From NCBI GenBank assembly GCA_964619935.1, contig CAZUGO010000066.1:1-64000 (forward strand): a stretch of DNA of 64,000 nt. The letters run 5' to 3'. Positions 26,001 through 34,161 of this stretch are shown piece after piece. The notes under the pieces were generated by a model. The model saw nothing but the letters and a program-made list of their open reading frames with translations, did no database searches and had not been told where the DNA came from. Made by a program: the position numbers and the translations under genes. Numbering within the stretch: position 1 is the stretch's first letter; each line of letters starts with the position of its first letter. Source of the DNA: CAZUGO01 sp964619935 (GTDB lineage Bacteria > Planctomycetota > Phycisphaerae > UBA1845 > CAIVHJ01).

Positions 26001-27316
26001 ATCCCCTGGGGATGTTCCGCCTGCAGATTCCGACGCCGGCCTTGTGGCATCCCGCCGGGGCCGGCGGCCCCCTGGACATCACCCGCCAACTCATGGATGC
26101 CTTTCCCCAGGCCGCGATGCTGATCACCTTGCACGATCGCGACCTGGATGCCTTCGATGCCGAGGTGCGCCATTGGCCGGCGCCGCCGACCTTCCAGGCG
26201 ATCGTGATCGGCGAGCCGATGCCGGTCGCCCAATGGGCTCAGGACAACGGCAAGCCGGGATTCATCGTTGACGCCGAAAGCGGTCGCACCCAGATCGCCA
26301 CGTTGGCGCCGCGCTATGCATCACAGCGCGAAGACGGTTCGCTGCTGGTGCCCAATGATTCCTTTCTGATGGATGGTTTGGCCGCCGAGCGGCACGCGGT
26401 GGTCCAGTCGGCGTTACTCTTCCAGGGTGGCAACCTGCTGGCAGTCCGCGATCCGACAACCGCTGAGCGGATCCTCCTGATCGGCGAGGCGGCCATCCGT
26501 CGCAACACGGCCCTGGGGTTGACCGCAGAACAAGTTCTGGAGGCCTTTCGGGTGGAGTTTGCCGTCGATCGCTGCGTGGTGTTGCCGGCGGTATCATTTC
26601 ACCTCGATCTGGATGTCTGCGTCCGGGCCCACGACCAGCGCCTGGTGGCGTTCGTCAACGACCCCGAGGCCGCGTCGCGATTGATCATCGGTCTGGGGCT
26701 CTCGGCATTGGGCCGGACCGGCGTGCTGGAGGAACCGCTGATTACCCAGGCGCGCGACCACCTGAACCGCCGGGCTGACGCAGCGCTGGCGGCGCTGTTG
26801 TTCCCGGTGCTTGCGGAACATGCCGACGGCCGCGGCGCCCTTCCGGAGTCCATGGCGGCGGCATTCTCCGAGGGGCCGACGGATTCAGGCCCGGCCAACC
26901 TGAAGCGGTTCCTGATTGCGCTCGACGAATTGTCTGCCGGGCTGCCCGACAACCCCGTAGCCGGCACGCCCTACGGCCAGACCTATGCCGAGTCGATCCT
27001 CCGCCGACGGCACGATCGACTGGCGCTGCACCACCAATTGCGGCAACAGGGCTGGACCGTCGTCCCGCTCCCCAGCCTTTCGGACGCGGACTACAGCATC
27101 AATTATCTGAATGGCATCCATCTGCGTGATCGCTACTTGGTGCCGGCCTACGGCGGGTTCTATGCGGCCCTCGATGACGCTGCCGCGGCCGTGCTGCGCG
27201 AGGCTTTGGGTGCCAGCGTGGTCCTGACGCCCATTGGCTGCGCCGCAGGCCAGCAGCGCGTCGGCGCCATCCACTGCTCGGTGGCCGCGTATCCCCCCCC
27301 TCCGGTCCAGAAATGA
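23090..27316 (+). CDS. NapH-like Fe-S membrane/TPR/deiminase-like fusion
   Basis: This 1408-residue protein joins three parts. Residues 40-470 form a polytopic NapH/NosR/CcoG-like electron carrier, with CGWGCH near 106, FCTYGCPYGG near 206, and two 4Fe-4S clusters (CEGCGHCTAVC near 234 and CMKCLDCVSVCP near 264), then more membrane helices. Residues about 520-725 are TPR units (HFECGVVAALRNQLDPALEH and similar). Residues about 960-1408 look like a guanidino-modifying (agmatine or peptidyl-arginine deiminase) fold: LLFQGGNLLAVRD, VSFHLDLDVCV near 1171, YLNGIHLRDRYLVPAYGG, and VGAIHCSV with the nucleophile-like Cys near 1396. Single-gene order with no internal stop argues for a true fusion. Its role is unknown; electron transfer linked to a membrane-tethered deiminase is one reading. 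Confidence 0.8.
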   Translation: MSTMASSGSTSSRRCKPVDTAGFSLPVAPPAIRKSRSARWRAAVLIAVHVLIGIHLVHWLSGGTTLTPLEPSESMAFSKSGVINAGLILFALSIVSTLFLGRWFCGWGCHLVALQDLAGWILKKLHIRPKPARLGLLGVVPFIAFVYMFIGPVVYRWVNGLPYSGVSTHFTTRDFWATFPDWIPAVLTFASCGFVIVYLLGAKGFCTYGCPYGGIFGLVDQLAPLRIRVTDACEGCGHCTAVCTSNVRVHQEVRDYAMVVDPGCMKCLDCVSVCPTHALYVGYGTPAITARRRTAAPKTGRSLRSWRGAAPGMLVLAAFLGASFSVLMAFDNNFDLRAIALLSAGSWIVALAFRGKAERPAEYTLGEEILIAALFIAAMGTYRGLYGGVPLLFAMGLSAMLAYWGISAARMVYRPNLALHGRQLKRDGRVAGWGCAFLAVTAIGLLLSVHSGIVQYNTQRGQRLYDQAMRWTTDPQIGWNPAALTPEQLGVVNRAARYLSTTIRLTLVPNPYDEVALANLYLLGGRVADYERHLARAIAAAPHDAALPQELGNYYASRNQPQLASASYRQALERARDAATFKGIAHGAWRLGDLDLAAEALSAALPLDAGNPRTHFECGVVAALRNQLDPALEHFRRAVELDPEYVDARENLAGMYCSRGQFEDGIREYLEALRRRPDDPATHELIARAYLALSRREEAESHVRRALELQPQQQTARQLLELMEQQDPESSGGVAPSPLLREIMNQIQAQPLGAHTVSTLALPEPLLRRIADRALRASFRQQFRRVAGGPLPALPRRSDEGKPPNARFDIRRHTVAPSILAYRRGLPAARPALRGFRAPLLDQANQSWPANPAGDADPDLRQAIDAVATRLADRGLLRTLVQVVATLGPQRVTTAAGPNVALLRATGLPVDLLDCFPVAGGDQPLAIVETVCRRLSAGETAAALADDVADWPFEFTAARPSFQVATESGEHPLGMFRLQIPTPALWHPAGAGGPLDITRQLMDAFPQAAMLITLHDRDLDAFDAEVRHWPAPPTFQAIVIGEPMPVAQWAQDNGKPGFIVDAESGRTQIATLAPRYASQREDGSLLVPNDSFLMDGLAAERHAVVQSALLFQGGNLLAVRDPTTAERILLIGEAAIRRNTALGLTAEQVLEAFRVEFAVDRCVVLPAVSFHLDLDVCVRAHDQRLVAFVNDPEAASRLIIGLGLSALGRTGVLEEPLITQARDHLNRRADAALAALLFPVLAEHADGRGALPESMAAAFSEGPTDSGPANLKRFLIALDELSAGLPDNPVAGTPYGQTYAESILRRRHDRLALHHQLRQQGWTVVPLPSLSDADYSINYLNGIHLRDRYLVPAYGGFYAALDDAAAAVLREALGASVVLTPIGCAAGQQRVGAIHCSVAAYPPPPVQK

Positions 27317-27482
27317 CCCACCCTGGACCTGGAAACGCACCGTTGCCCCGGCGCAGGCGATTGGCTATTATGAAGTCTCAGGCTACGCGACCCTGCACAT
27401 TCCATCATCGCTAACTGTTCAGAATGGTGCTGCGTTATTCCTAATCGGTGGTCGGCGGCGCTTGCTGGGGGGATTTGACCCG

Positions 27483-29759
27483 ATGAATCGTTGGTTGTTG
27501 CTGATGACGTCGGCGGTGTTTCTGTCTGTACTGGTGGCGGCGGCACCGGCCCAGTCGATCTGGCATGTCGATGCCGCGGCCGCCCCCGGCGGTGACGGTC
27601 GCAACTGGAACAGTGCCTTTTCGGAGCTGCAGTCGGCGTTGCTCGCCGCCCAGGCGGGCGATGAGGTCCGGGTTGCGGGCGGCATCTACCTCCCGGATTT
27701 TGTCCCCGACAGCGGGCAGCACACCCGGGACCGCACCGCCACCTTCGTGCTCATCAGCTACGTGACGGTGCGCGGCGGCTATGCCGGATCCGCGGGACCC
27801 GACCCCAATGCCCGCGACATCCAGCGCTACGAGACCGTCCTCAGTGGAGACCTGGCGAACGACGATGGACCCGACTTTGCGAACAACGGGGAGAACGCCT
27901 ACCACGTGGTCACCGCAGACGGCACCCCTCCCGAGACGCTGCTGGACGGCGTGACCATCACCGCCGGAAACGCCAATGGCAGCGAGCAGCCGGCCAACTG
28001 CTTCGGCGGACCGGAACCCTGGATCCCCTGCGACAGCAATGACGATTGCGGCGATGCCCCCTGTGTCAGCATCAACAGCATCGGCGCCGGGATCATCGGA
28101 TTCGGAGCCAATGCGACCCTCGACCACTGCCGGATCACCGCCAACTTTGCGGCCTTTCAGGGCGGCGGCATCCAACTCAAGGCCCACAGCGATCCGTTGA
28201 TCCGCAACACGGTGTTCAGCTTCAACCGGGCGCTGGACAACGGCGGGGCCATGTACAACGGCGACAGCAAGCCGTGGCTGGTCAGTTGCAGCTTTATCGG
28301 CAATTCGGGGCAACATTACGCCGGCGCCATCTGCAACCGCGACCGCAGCGATGCCGTCATCATCGATTGCCTGTTTGCCGACAATACCGCCGCCGAGGTC
28401 ACCACCACCGGCGGGGGCGCCATCGTCAACGCCTCAAGCAGCCCGATGATCATGGGCTGCGTCTTTCAGAACAACAGGTCGCTGGTCGGCAACGGCGGCG
28501 CCGTCTACGGCAAGGACAGCTTCACCCCCCGCCAGGGCCCCAGCCATCCGCTGATCAGCGACTGCGTCTTCATCGAGAACAGCGCCGACACCGGTGGGGC
28601 CATCTACGGCCTGGGTGCCAACGTCACCGTGTATGACAGCGACTTTCTCGACAACACCGCGGCCGGATTTGGCGGCGGCGGAATGTGGAACGACGGCGGA
28701 ATCGTCCTGGTGGACGGGTCGACGTTCATTGGGAACTCCGGCTTCAACGGCGGTGGGATTTACAACGGCAACCACGCCCAGCCGTGGATCGCCGACAGCT
28801 ACTTCGAAGACAACTGGGCGTCGGCCGAGAACGGTGGGGCCATCTCCAACGTCGAGACCGACGGCGTCATCCAGGACTGCACCTTCGTGGGCAATCGCGT
28901 CATCGGCGAAGCATTCTCCGTGGGCGGCGCGGTCAGCAACTATTTGAGCAATCCCCAACTGATCGGATGCCTGTTTGTCGGCAATACCGCCACCTTCGGC
29001 GGCGGCGCTATATATAATGAGAGTGCTGAGGCCCTCCCCACCCTGACCGTGGTCAACCGCTGCACCTTTCGCGAGAACGCAGCACCCATCGGCGGAGCCA
29101 TGTACAACTTCGTGAGCAGCCCGATGGTGTCCAACTGCGTGTTCACCGACAACACGGCCACCACCTACGGCGGAGCGATCAGCGGCGACTTCGCCAGCAA
29201 CCCGGCCATCACCAACTGCACCATCGCCTTCAACAGCGCCCAAATCGGCGCGGGCGTCAACAACTTCAACATCCTGGGCGCGCCGACGCTGACCAACTGC
29301 GTCGTGTGGGGCAACACCCCCGACCAGGTGACCGACAGCGTGCCCAGCTTCAGCACGGTGCGCTACAGCAACATCCAGGGTGGATGGTCCGGCCGCGGCG
29401 AAGGCAACATGGACCTCCCCCCGCTCTTTGTGAATGCGGCCGCGGGCAACGTGCACCTGACCGCCGCTTCTCCCTGCATCAACAGCGGCGACAACACCGC
29501 CGTGCCCGCCGATGGCCTGGATGTCGACGGCGAGCAGCGCATCGGCGACGGCACCGTGGACCTGGGTGCCGATGAGTTTCACGGTCCCTGCCCGGGCGAT
29601 CTCGACGGCGATGGCGCCATCGGACCGCCGGACTTGGCCCGGCTGCTAGCAGATTGGGGGGCAGCAATGCAGTCGCCGGCCGATCTCAGCGGAAACGGCA
29701 CGGTCGACTCCGCTGATGTGGCGATCCTGCTCCAGAATTGGGGACCGTGTGAAAACTGA
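27483..29759 (+). CDS. Right-handed beta-helix dockerin protein
   Basis: This 758-residue secreted protein has a signal peptide (LLLMTSAVFLSVLVAAAPAQ), then the entry motif WHVDAAAAPGGDGRNW. A long parallel beta-helix follows in which a GGA(I/V/M)xN turn recurs about a dozen times: GGAMYNG, AGAICNRD, GGAIVNAS, GGAVYG, GGGIYNGN, GGAISNVE, GGAIYNES and others. This is similar to the Chlamydia-type PMP passenger. The C-terminus is a dockerin pair (DLDGDGAIGPPDLARLLADW and DLSGNGTVDSADVAILLQNW). ATG 27483 fits the signal peptide. It probably acts at the cell surface as an adhesin or as a polysaccharide-directed protein; no lyase active site can be identified. Confidence 0.85.
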   Translation: MNRWLLLMTSAVFLSVLVAAAPAQSIWHVDAAAAPGGDGRNWNSAFSELQSALLAAQAGDEVRVAGGIYLPDFVPDSGQHTRDRTATFVLISYVTVRGGYAGSAGPDPNARDIQRYETVLSGDLANDDGPDFANNGENAYHVVTADGTPPETLLDGVTITAGNANGSEQPANCFGGPEPWIPCDSNDDCGDAPCVSINSIGAGIIGFGANATLDHCRITANFAAFQGGGIQLKAHSDPLIRNTVFSFNRALDNGGAMYNGDSKPWLVSCSFIGNSGQHYAGAICNRDRSDAVIIDCLFADNTAAEVTTTGGGAIVNASSSPMIMGCVFQNNRSLVGNGGAVYGKDSFTPRQGPSHPLISDCVFIENSADTGGAIYGLGANVTVYDSDFLDNTAAGFGGGGMWNDGGIVLVDGSTFIGNSGFNGGGIYNGNHAQPWIADSYFEDNWASAENGGAISNVETDGVIQDCTFVGNRVIGEAFSVGGAVSNYLSNPQLIGCLFVGNTATFGGGAIYNESAEALPTLTVVNRCTFRENAAPIGGAMYNFVSSPMVSNCVFTDNTATTYGGAISGDFASNPAITNCTIAFNSAQIGAGVNNFNILGAPTLTNCVVWGNTPDQVTDSVPSFSTVRYSNIQGGWSGRGEGNMDLPPLFVNAAAGNVHLTAASPCINSGDNTAVPADGLDVDGEQRIGDGTVDLGADEFHGPCPGDLDGDGAIGPPDLARLLADWGAAMQSPADLSGNGTVDSADVAILLQNWGPCEN

Positions 29760-30022
29760 AGCGACAGTGAACCTCGCGGGGCAGGCCGGCCTCTCGGGGA
29801 TGAGGTTTTTCTAATCCGGTATCCCGCGAGTCGGACGCCCGACCATGGCGTTGCATTGCCCCGCAGGCCCACGTATACTCGGGGGATCAAGAATCTTCGG
29901 TAGGCTGCTGCCCTACTCCCTAACGCGACGGTTGACATCCTGGATGTCTCACCTCCATCCGGGATCGTTTGTGAGTCATTTTGAATGATTTCCTTTCTTG
30001 CACGATCTTGGAGGAACGCGCT

Positions 30023-31480
30023 ATGAAGAAGATGCATCGAGGCCTGCTCGCCCTGGTTGTGACCGCGGGCGTTGCAAACACCACGTTCGGGGCCGCCGAT
30101 GTCGCGTTATGCGAGATCCCATCGATCATTCGGTGGGGCGCCATCGGCGACATCACCGCCTATTCACTGGCCACCACCTCAGTGAACATCGGAGACGTCA
30201 ACCTGAACTGGATCCAGAACGGCACCAACCATCCGGTCATCTCCCAGAACATGTTTCGATACATCTCGCCCGCCAACAATCCCGATGGATACGGCAAGTT
30301 CGAACAACTGGGACAAAGCTACCTCAAGCACAGCTTCTGCGCCCTGCAGATTGACAGCCAGTGCGCCGAAGTGTACATCAGCCCGCCCATCGAGTGCACC
30401 AACCCGGGCGGCTGCCTGAGCATGCTGACGCCCGGCTGTGAAGATCCCTACAGCTCGTCGCGCAACGGCAGCCAGTCGCTGCTGGGACCCAAGTGGCAGG
30501 TCAACCCGACCACCGGCCAGTTCAGCTGGCCGTACGCTCAGCAGGGTGCGGGCGGGAACACCATCTTCAAGCGGCTGCAGGTGCACACCACCGAACTGCA
30601 GGAAGCGCTCGATCAGGACGCCCTGCTGGTTTCCGAGGGGATTTATGTCACCCGTGACGATGCCCTCGCCGGCACCAATCGCAACAACGTGTCCTACCGC
30701 GTGTTCGTCATCGATTCGGTAATCGACAGCACCATCAGCTTCCCGGAAAGTGACCAGGTCGGCTTCCGCAAGGCTGCCCTGGAACGCTGGATCGACGAGG
30801 AGGCCGGCGTCAAGGTCGGCTCGGAGTCGACCGATGAAGCTGGCCCAGCCCCATTCCCGCCGAGCGGCCAGTGGACCGGCACGCTGAAGATCGGTCATCA
30901 GGCCACTGACCTGGGTGGCGGGATGTGGCACTACGAGTACGCCGTCTACAACCTGAATTCACATCGCGGCATTCGCAGCTTCAGTATTCCGCTGCCGCCG
31001 GGCGTGACCGTCAGCAACGTCGGCTTCCACGATGTCGATTACCACTCCGGCGACGGCGAGGGCGCGGTGACCCGCAGCGGTGCCGATTGGACCCCGACGG
31101 TAGCCGCCGACAGCGTCACCTGGGCGACCGAGACCTTTGCCGAGAATCCCAATGCCAACGCCCTGCTGTGGGCCACTCTGTACAACTTCCGCTTTGATGC
31201 CAACACGCCCCCGATCAGCGGTGGCGTGACTGCGACCATGGACTACTTCCGTCCGGGAGATCCCGGCGACGATGCCTTTGTGACGTCCAACGGCGTGGTT
31301 GGCCCCAGCGCCGGCGAGGTCTCCTGCCCGGCCGACCTGGACGACAGCGGCACGATCGATGCCGCCGACCTGGCCCTGATGCTGGGTGCCTGGGGTACTC
31401 CGGACGGCGACCTGACTGGTGACGACACCACCGATGCTTCCGACCTGGCGATCCTGCTGGGTTCCTGGGGGCCGTGCTAA
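30023..31480 (+). CDS. Secreted dockerin protein, planctomycete family A (1)
   Basis: This 485-residue protein has a signal peptide and then an unrecognised family domain with DVALCEIPSIIRWG, NLNWIQNGTNHPVISQN, QSYLKHSFCALQ and TPGCEDPYSSSRNGSQ. A repeatable beta-sandwich part follows (WHYEYAVYNLNSHRGI, FHDVDYHSGDGEGA), closed by a dockerin pair (DLDDSGTIDAADLALMLGAW, DTTDASDLAILLGSW). GGAGG eight bases before ATG 30023 sets the start. The gene at 31647 is a clear paralogue. The W-H-Y-E-Y-A-L/V-Y-N-L/M-N-S and FHDVDYHSGDG motifs may be useful to define this family. Function unknown. Confidence 0.85.
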   Translation: MKKMHRGLLALVVTAGVANTTFGAADVALCEIPSIIRWGAIGDITAYSLATTSVNIGDVNLNWIQNGTNHPVISQNMFRYISPANNPDGYGKFEQLGQSYLKHSFCALQIDSQCAEVYISPPIECTNPGGCLSMLTPGCEDPYSSSRNGSQSLLGPKWQVNPTTGQFSWPYAQQGAGGNTIFKRLQVHTTELQEALDQDALLVSEGIYVTRDDALAGTNRNNVSYRVFVIDSVIDSTISFPESDQVGFRKAALERWIDEEAGVKVGSESTDEAGPAPFPPSGQWTGTLKIGHQATDLGGGMWHYEYAVYNLNSHRGIRSFSIPLPPGVTVSNVGFHDVDYHSGDGEGAVTRSGADWTPTVAADSVTWATETFAENPNANALLWATLYNFRFDANTPPISGGVTATMDYFRPGDPGDDAFVTSNGVVGPSAGEVSCPADLDDSGTIDAADLALMLGAWGTPDGDLTGDDTTDASDLAILLGSWGPC

Positions 31481-31518
31481 GACGTCGGCCAGCGGTTCCT
31501 GAATAGCGCGTTCTATGC

Positions 31519-31559
31519 CCCCCCGGCCCTGATGCATCGGAGCCGGGGGGTCCTTTTTT
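31519..31559 (+). terminator. Intrinsic terminator after 30023-31480
   Basis: A nine-base-pair stem (CCCCCCGGC with GCCGGGGGG) around a 14-base loop is followed within two bases by a run of six T. It lies 38 bases after the stop codon. Confidence 0.8.
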
Positions 31560-31646
31560 AAAGGCAGCAAAGGTCGCTGGCCTCACCAACCGGGGCGCTG
31601 GCCTTCGACCGCTCCATCACCAGATGACTTTGTCGAGGAGCTTGCG

Positions 31647-32999
31647 ATGCGTAGCGGATTGTTGAGCGTATTGATCGTGACCGCGGTGGTTGAATCCGCC
31701 GGAGCCCAGGCAGACGTGGCCCTGTGTGACATCCACTCGGCGATCTACTGGGGCAGCGCGGGCGGAATCAGTGCCTACTCGATCGGCACCACGTCGGTCA
31801 ATGCCGGGAACGTGGACCTCAACTGGATCCAGAGCGGCACCGACCACCCCGTCATTTCACAGAACATGTATCGTTACCTGGACGGCCGCTTTGAACAGAT
31901 CGGTCAGTCCTGGCTGAAGCACAGCTTCTGCGCCCTGCAGCTCGAAAGCGACTGCGAAACGGGATGCAGCGTCAGCTTCGCGTGCTTGAATCACCTGACG
32001 CCCGGCTGCCAGGATCCTTACGGCGCCTCGCGCAACGGGAGCCATCAATTACTCGGCCCCAAGTGGCAGGTGAACGCTCACACCGGCGAGTTCTCCTGGC
32101 CCTACGCTCAAGGCGATCAGGGCACCAGCGGACCCTTGAACTACAAGCGACTGCAAGTCCACGACTCTGACCTTGGCATCGAAGGCGCCCAGTACATCGT
32201 CGAGGGGCAATACGTCGCTCGTGACGATGCCCTCGCCGGAAACCAGAACAACAACACCTCGTACCGTTACGTCGGAATCGCCCCCGCACCCAGCTTCGGG
32301 ATCAGTGTCTCGGCGCTGAACCCCACGCAGTACCAGCAACCCGCCATCGCCGCCTGGCCGGCCCTGGAACCCGGCGCCGTGATTCAGGAGGTCGCCGTAC
32401 CCGACGAAGGCCTGTTTGTCTTGGGCCATCATGCCACCGACAACGGCGACGGCACCTGGCATTACGAGTACGCCCTGCTGAACATGAACTCCGATCGCAG
32501 TGGCGGCAGGTTCTCCCTGCCGCTTGCGGTGGGCTCCGAAGTCACCGGCATCGGCTTTCACGATGTCGACTACCACTCCGGCGACGGCCCCGACGCCGTC
32601 AACCTGGACGGCACCGACTGGGCGGCCGAAGTCGCCGGTGGGCAAATCACCTGGAGCACGACGGCTTACGCCGCCAACCCCAACGCCAACGCCCTCCGCT
32701 GGGCGACGATGGTCAATTTTCGGTTCGACGCCGACTCGCCGCCAACTGTGGGTAACGCCACGCTCGGGCTGTTCAAACCCGGATCGCCCGAGGAGATCAT
32801 CGTCCCGGGGGTGGCCGTCCCGTCGCTGCCGCCGTGCTTTGCCGACCTGACCGCCGACGACACCGTCGGCCCCGCCGATCTGGCGGCGCTGCTGGGCGAC
32901 TGGGGTGGATCCGCGGTCGCCGCGGACTTCAACAGCGACGGCATCATCGGCCCTGCAGACCTGGCAGCCCTGCTGGGCAGTTGGGGGCCGTGCCCGTAG
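31647..32999 (+). CDS. Secreted dockerin protein, planctomycete family A (2)
   Basis: This 450-residue paralogue of 30023-31480 has a signal peptide ending near AGAQ and the same block order: DVALCDIHSAIYWG, NWIQSGTDHPVISQN, QSWLKHSFCALQ, TPGCQDPYGASRNGS, WHYEYALLNMNSDRSG, FHDVDYHSGDGPDA. It ends in a dockerin pair (DLTADDTVGPADLAALLGDW and DGIIGPADLAALLGSW). The first 350 residues align well with the neighbour, so a tandem duplication with later divergence is likely. GAGGAG before ATG 31647 supports the start. It lies downstream of the terminator and so has its own promoter. Confidence 0.85.
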   Translation: MRSGLLSVLIVTAVVESAGAQADVALCDIHSAIYWGSAGGISAYSIGTTSVNAGNVDLNWIQSGTDHPVISQNMYRYLDGRFEQIGQSWLKHSFCALQLESDCETGCSVSFACLNHLTPGCQDPYGASRNGSHQLLGPKWQVNAHTGEFSWPYAQGDQGTSGPLNYKRLQVHDSDLGIEGAQYIVEGQYVARDDALAGNQNNNTSYRYVGIAPAPSFGISVSALNPTQYQQPAIAAWPALEPGAVIQEVAVPDEGLFVLGHHATDNGDGTWHYEYALLNMNSDRSGGRFSLPLAVGSEVTGIGFHDVDYHSGDGPDAVNLDGTDWAAEVAGGQITWSTTAYAANPNANALRWATMVNFRFDADSPPTVGNATLGLFKPGSPEEIIVPGVAVPSLPPCFADLTADDTVGPADLAALLGDWGGSAVAADFNSDGIIGPADLAALLGSWGPCP

Positions 33000-33112
33000 G
33001 CGTCGGCGCGATTGCCGACAACCTCGCCGGCCAAAGACCCACAACCCGCCCGGCCCAAGACCGCCGGGGCGGACTGGATCTCGAACGCCATTGCGGGCAT
33101 ACTACTCGCGGA

Positions 33113-34051
33113 ATGGGTCTCGAAACCAACAACCTCTACAAGGACGATTGCGTCCCGGGACTCGGGAAGATCGTGCCGGGTTCGGTCGACCTGCTGTTCG
33201 CCGATCCGCCGTTCAACATCGGGTACGAATACGACACTTACGACGACAATCGCGATCGCCGGGCCTACCTCGATTGGAGCCGGTCCTGGATGGCGGCCGC
33301 CGCCCGGACGTGCAGCGACCAGGCAGCCTTCTGGATCGCGATCGGCGATGAGTATGCCGCCGAATTGAAGATGATCGCCACCGAGGAGCTGAACCTCACC
33401 TGCCGCAGCTGGGTGATCTGGTACTACACCTTCGGCGTCAATTGTGTCCGCAACTTCAGCCGCAGCCACACACACCTGCTGTACTTCGTGAAGGACAAGA
33501 ACGCATTCACCTTCAATGCCGACGATCCGGACGCCCGGATTCCGTCCGCCCGCCAACTGGTGTACGGCGACAAGCGGGCCAACCCCGACGGACGCCTGCC
33601 GGACAACACCTGGATCCTGAGGCCCCAGGACCTGGAATACAGCTTCGCCCCCACAGAAGACACGTGGCACCTCCCGCGAATCTGCGGCACCTTCAAGGAG
33701 CGTGCTGGCTGGCACGGTTGCCAGATGCCCGAGCAACTACTGGGCCGCATCATTCGATTGTGTTCCAATCCAGGCGACTTGGTCGTCGATCCGTTCGGCG
33801 GCAGCGGCACCACCCTGGTGGTGGCCCACAAGCTGGCGCGCCGCTGGATCGGTTTTGAAATCTCCGACACCTACGCCGCTCGCATTCAGAAGCGCCTCGA
33901 AACCATCAAGCCGGGCGATCCGCTTGAAGGCGGAACCTCCGGGGCACCGGCGAACGGGCCGCCCCGCCCGCGCCCTCAGACCAAACGCGCCACCCCCGAA
34001 GCAACCCAGCCGTTGCTGGATTGCGATTGGGCGGATCCCCAGCGCCCGTAA
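33113..34051 (+). CDS. DNA methyltransferase, N4/N6-amino type, orphan
   Basis: This 312-residue enzyme has motif IV (LLFADPPFNIGYEYD) near residue 28 and motif I (VVDPFGGSGTT) near residue 225. This is the beta-type order of N6-adenine or N4-cytosine methyltransferases. WVIWYYTFG and SHTHLLYFVKD are typical of the family. The last 45 residues are Pro/Arg-rich and unusual. No restriction endonuclease or specificity subunit is nearby, so it is either solitary (regulatory) or a remnant of a lost system. Target sequence cannot be predicted. ATG 33113 is preferred over long upstream frames that only continue the previous gene's tail. Confidence 0.9.
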   Translation: MGLETNNLYKDDCVPGLGKIVPGSVDLLFADPPFNIGYEYDTYDDNRDRRAYLDWSRSWMAAAARTCSDQAAFWIAIGDEYAAELKMIATEELNLTCRSWVIWYYTFGVNCVRNFSRSHTHLLYFVKDKNAFTFNADDPDARIPSARQLVYGDKRANPDGRLPDNTWILRPQDLEYSFAPTEDTWHLPRICGTFKERAGWHGCQMPEQLLGRIIRLCSNPGDLVVDPFGGSGTTLVVAHKLARRWIGFEISDTYAARIQKRLETIKPGDPLEGGTSGAPANGPPRPRPQTKRATPEATQPLLDCDWADPQRP

Positions 34052-34161
34052 ACACGTGATCCGATTGCAGCGTCCGCGAGATGTGTTCCGTGCCTCGGTG
34101 AATGAGTTGAGGTTTCCTGCCCACGGCTGGGCTTGGCCTGGGTGCACGTGCTTGGCCTCGG

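Noticed and set aside
23036..26233. Very long open frame on the strand opposite to the fusion protein
   Set aside because: It is antisense to a gene with clear Fe-S motifs and reads as Gly/Arg/Gln-rich low-complexity sequence; this is expected from GC-rich third positions.
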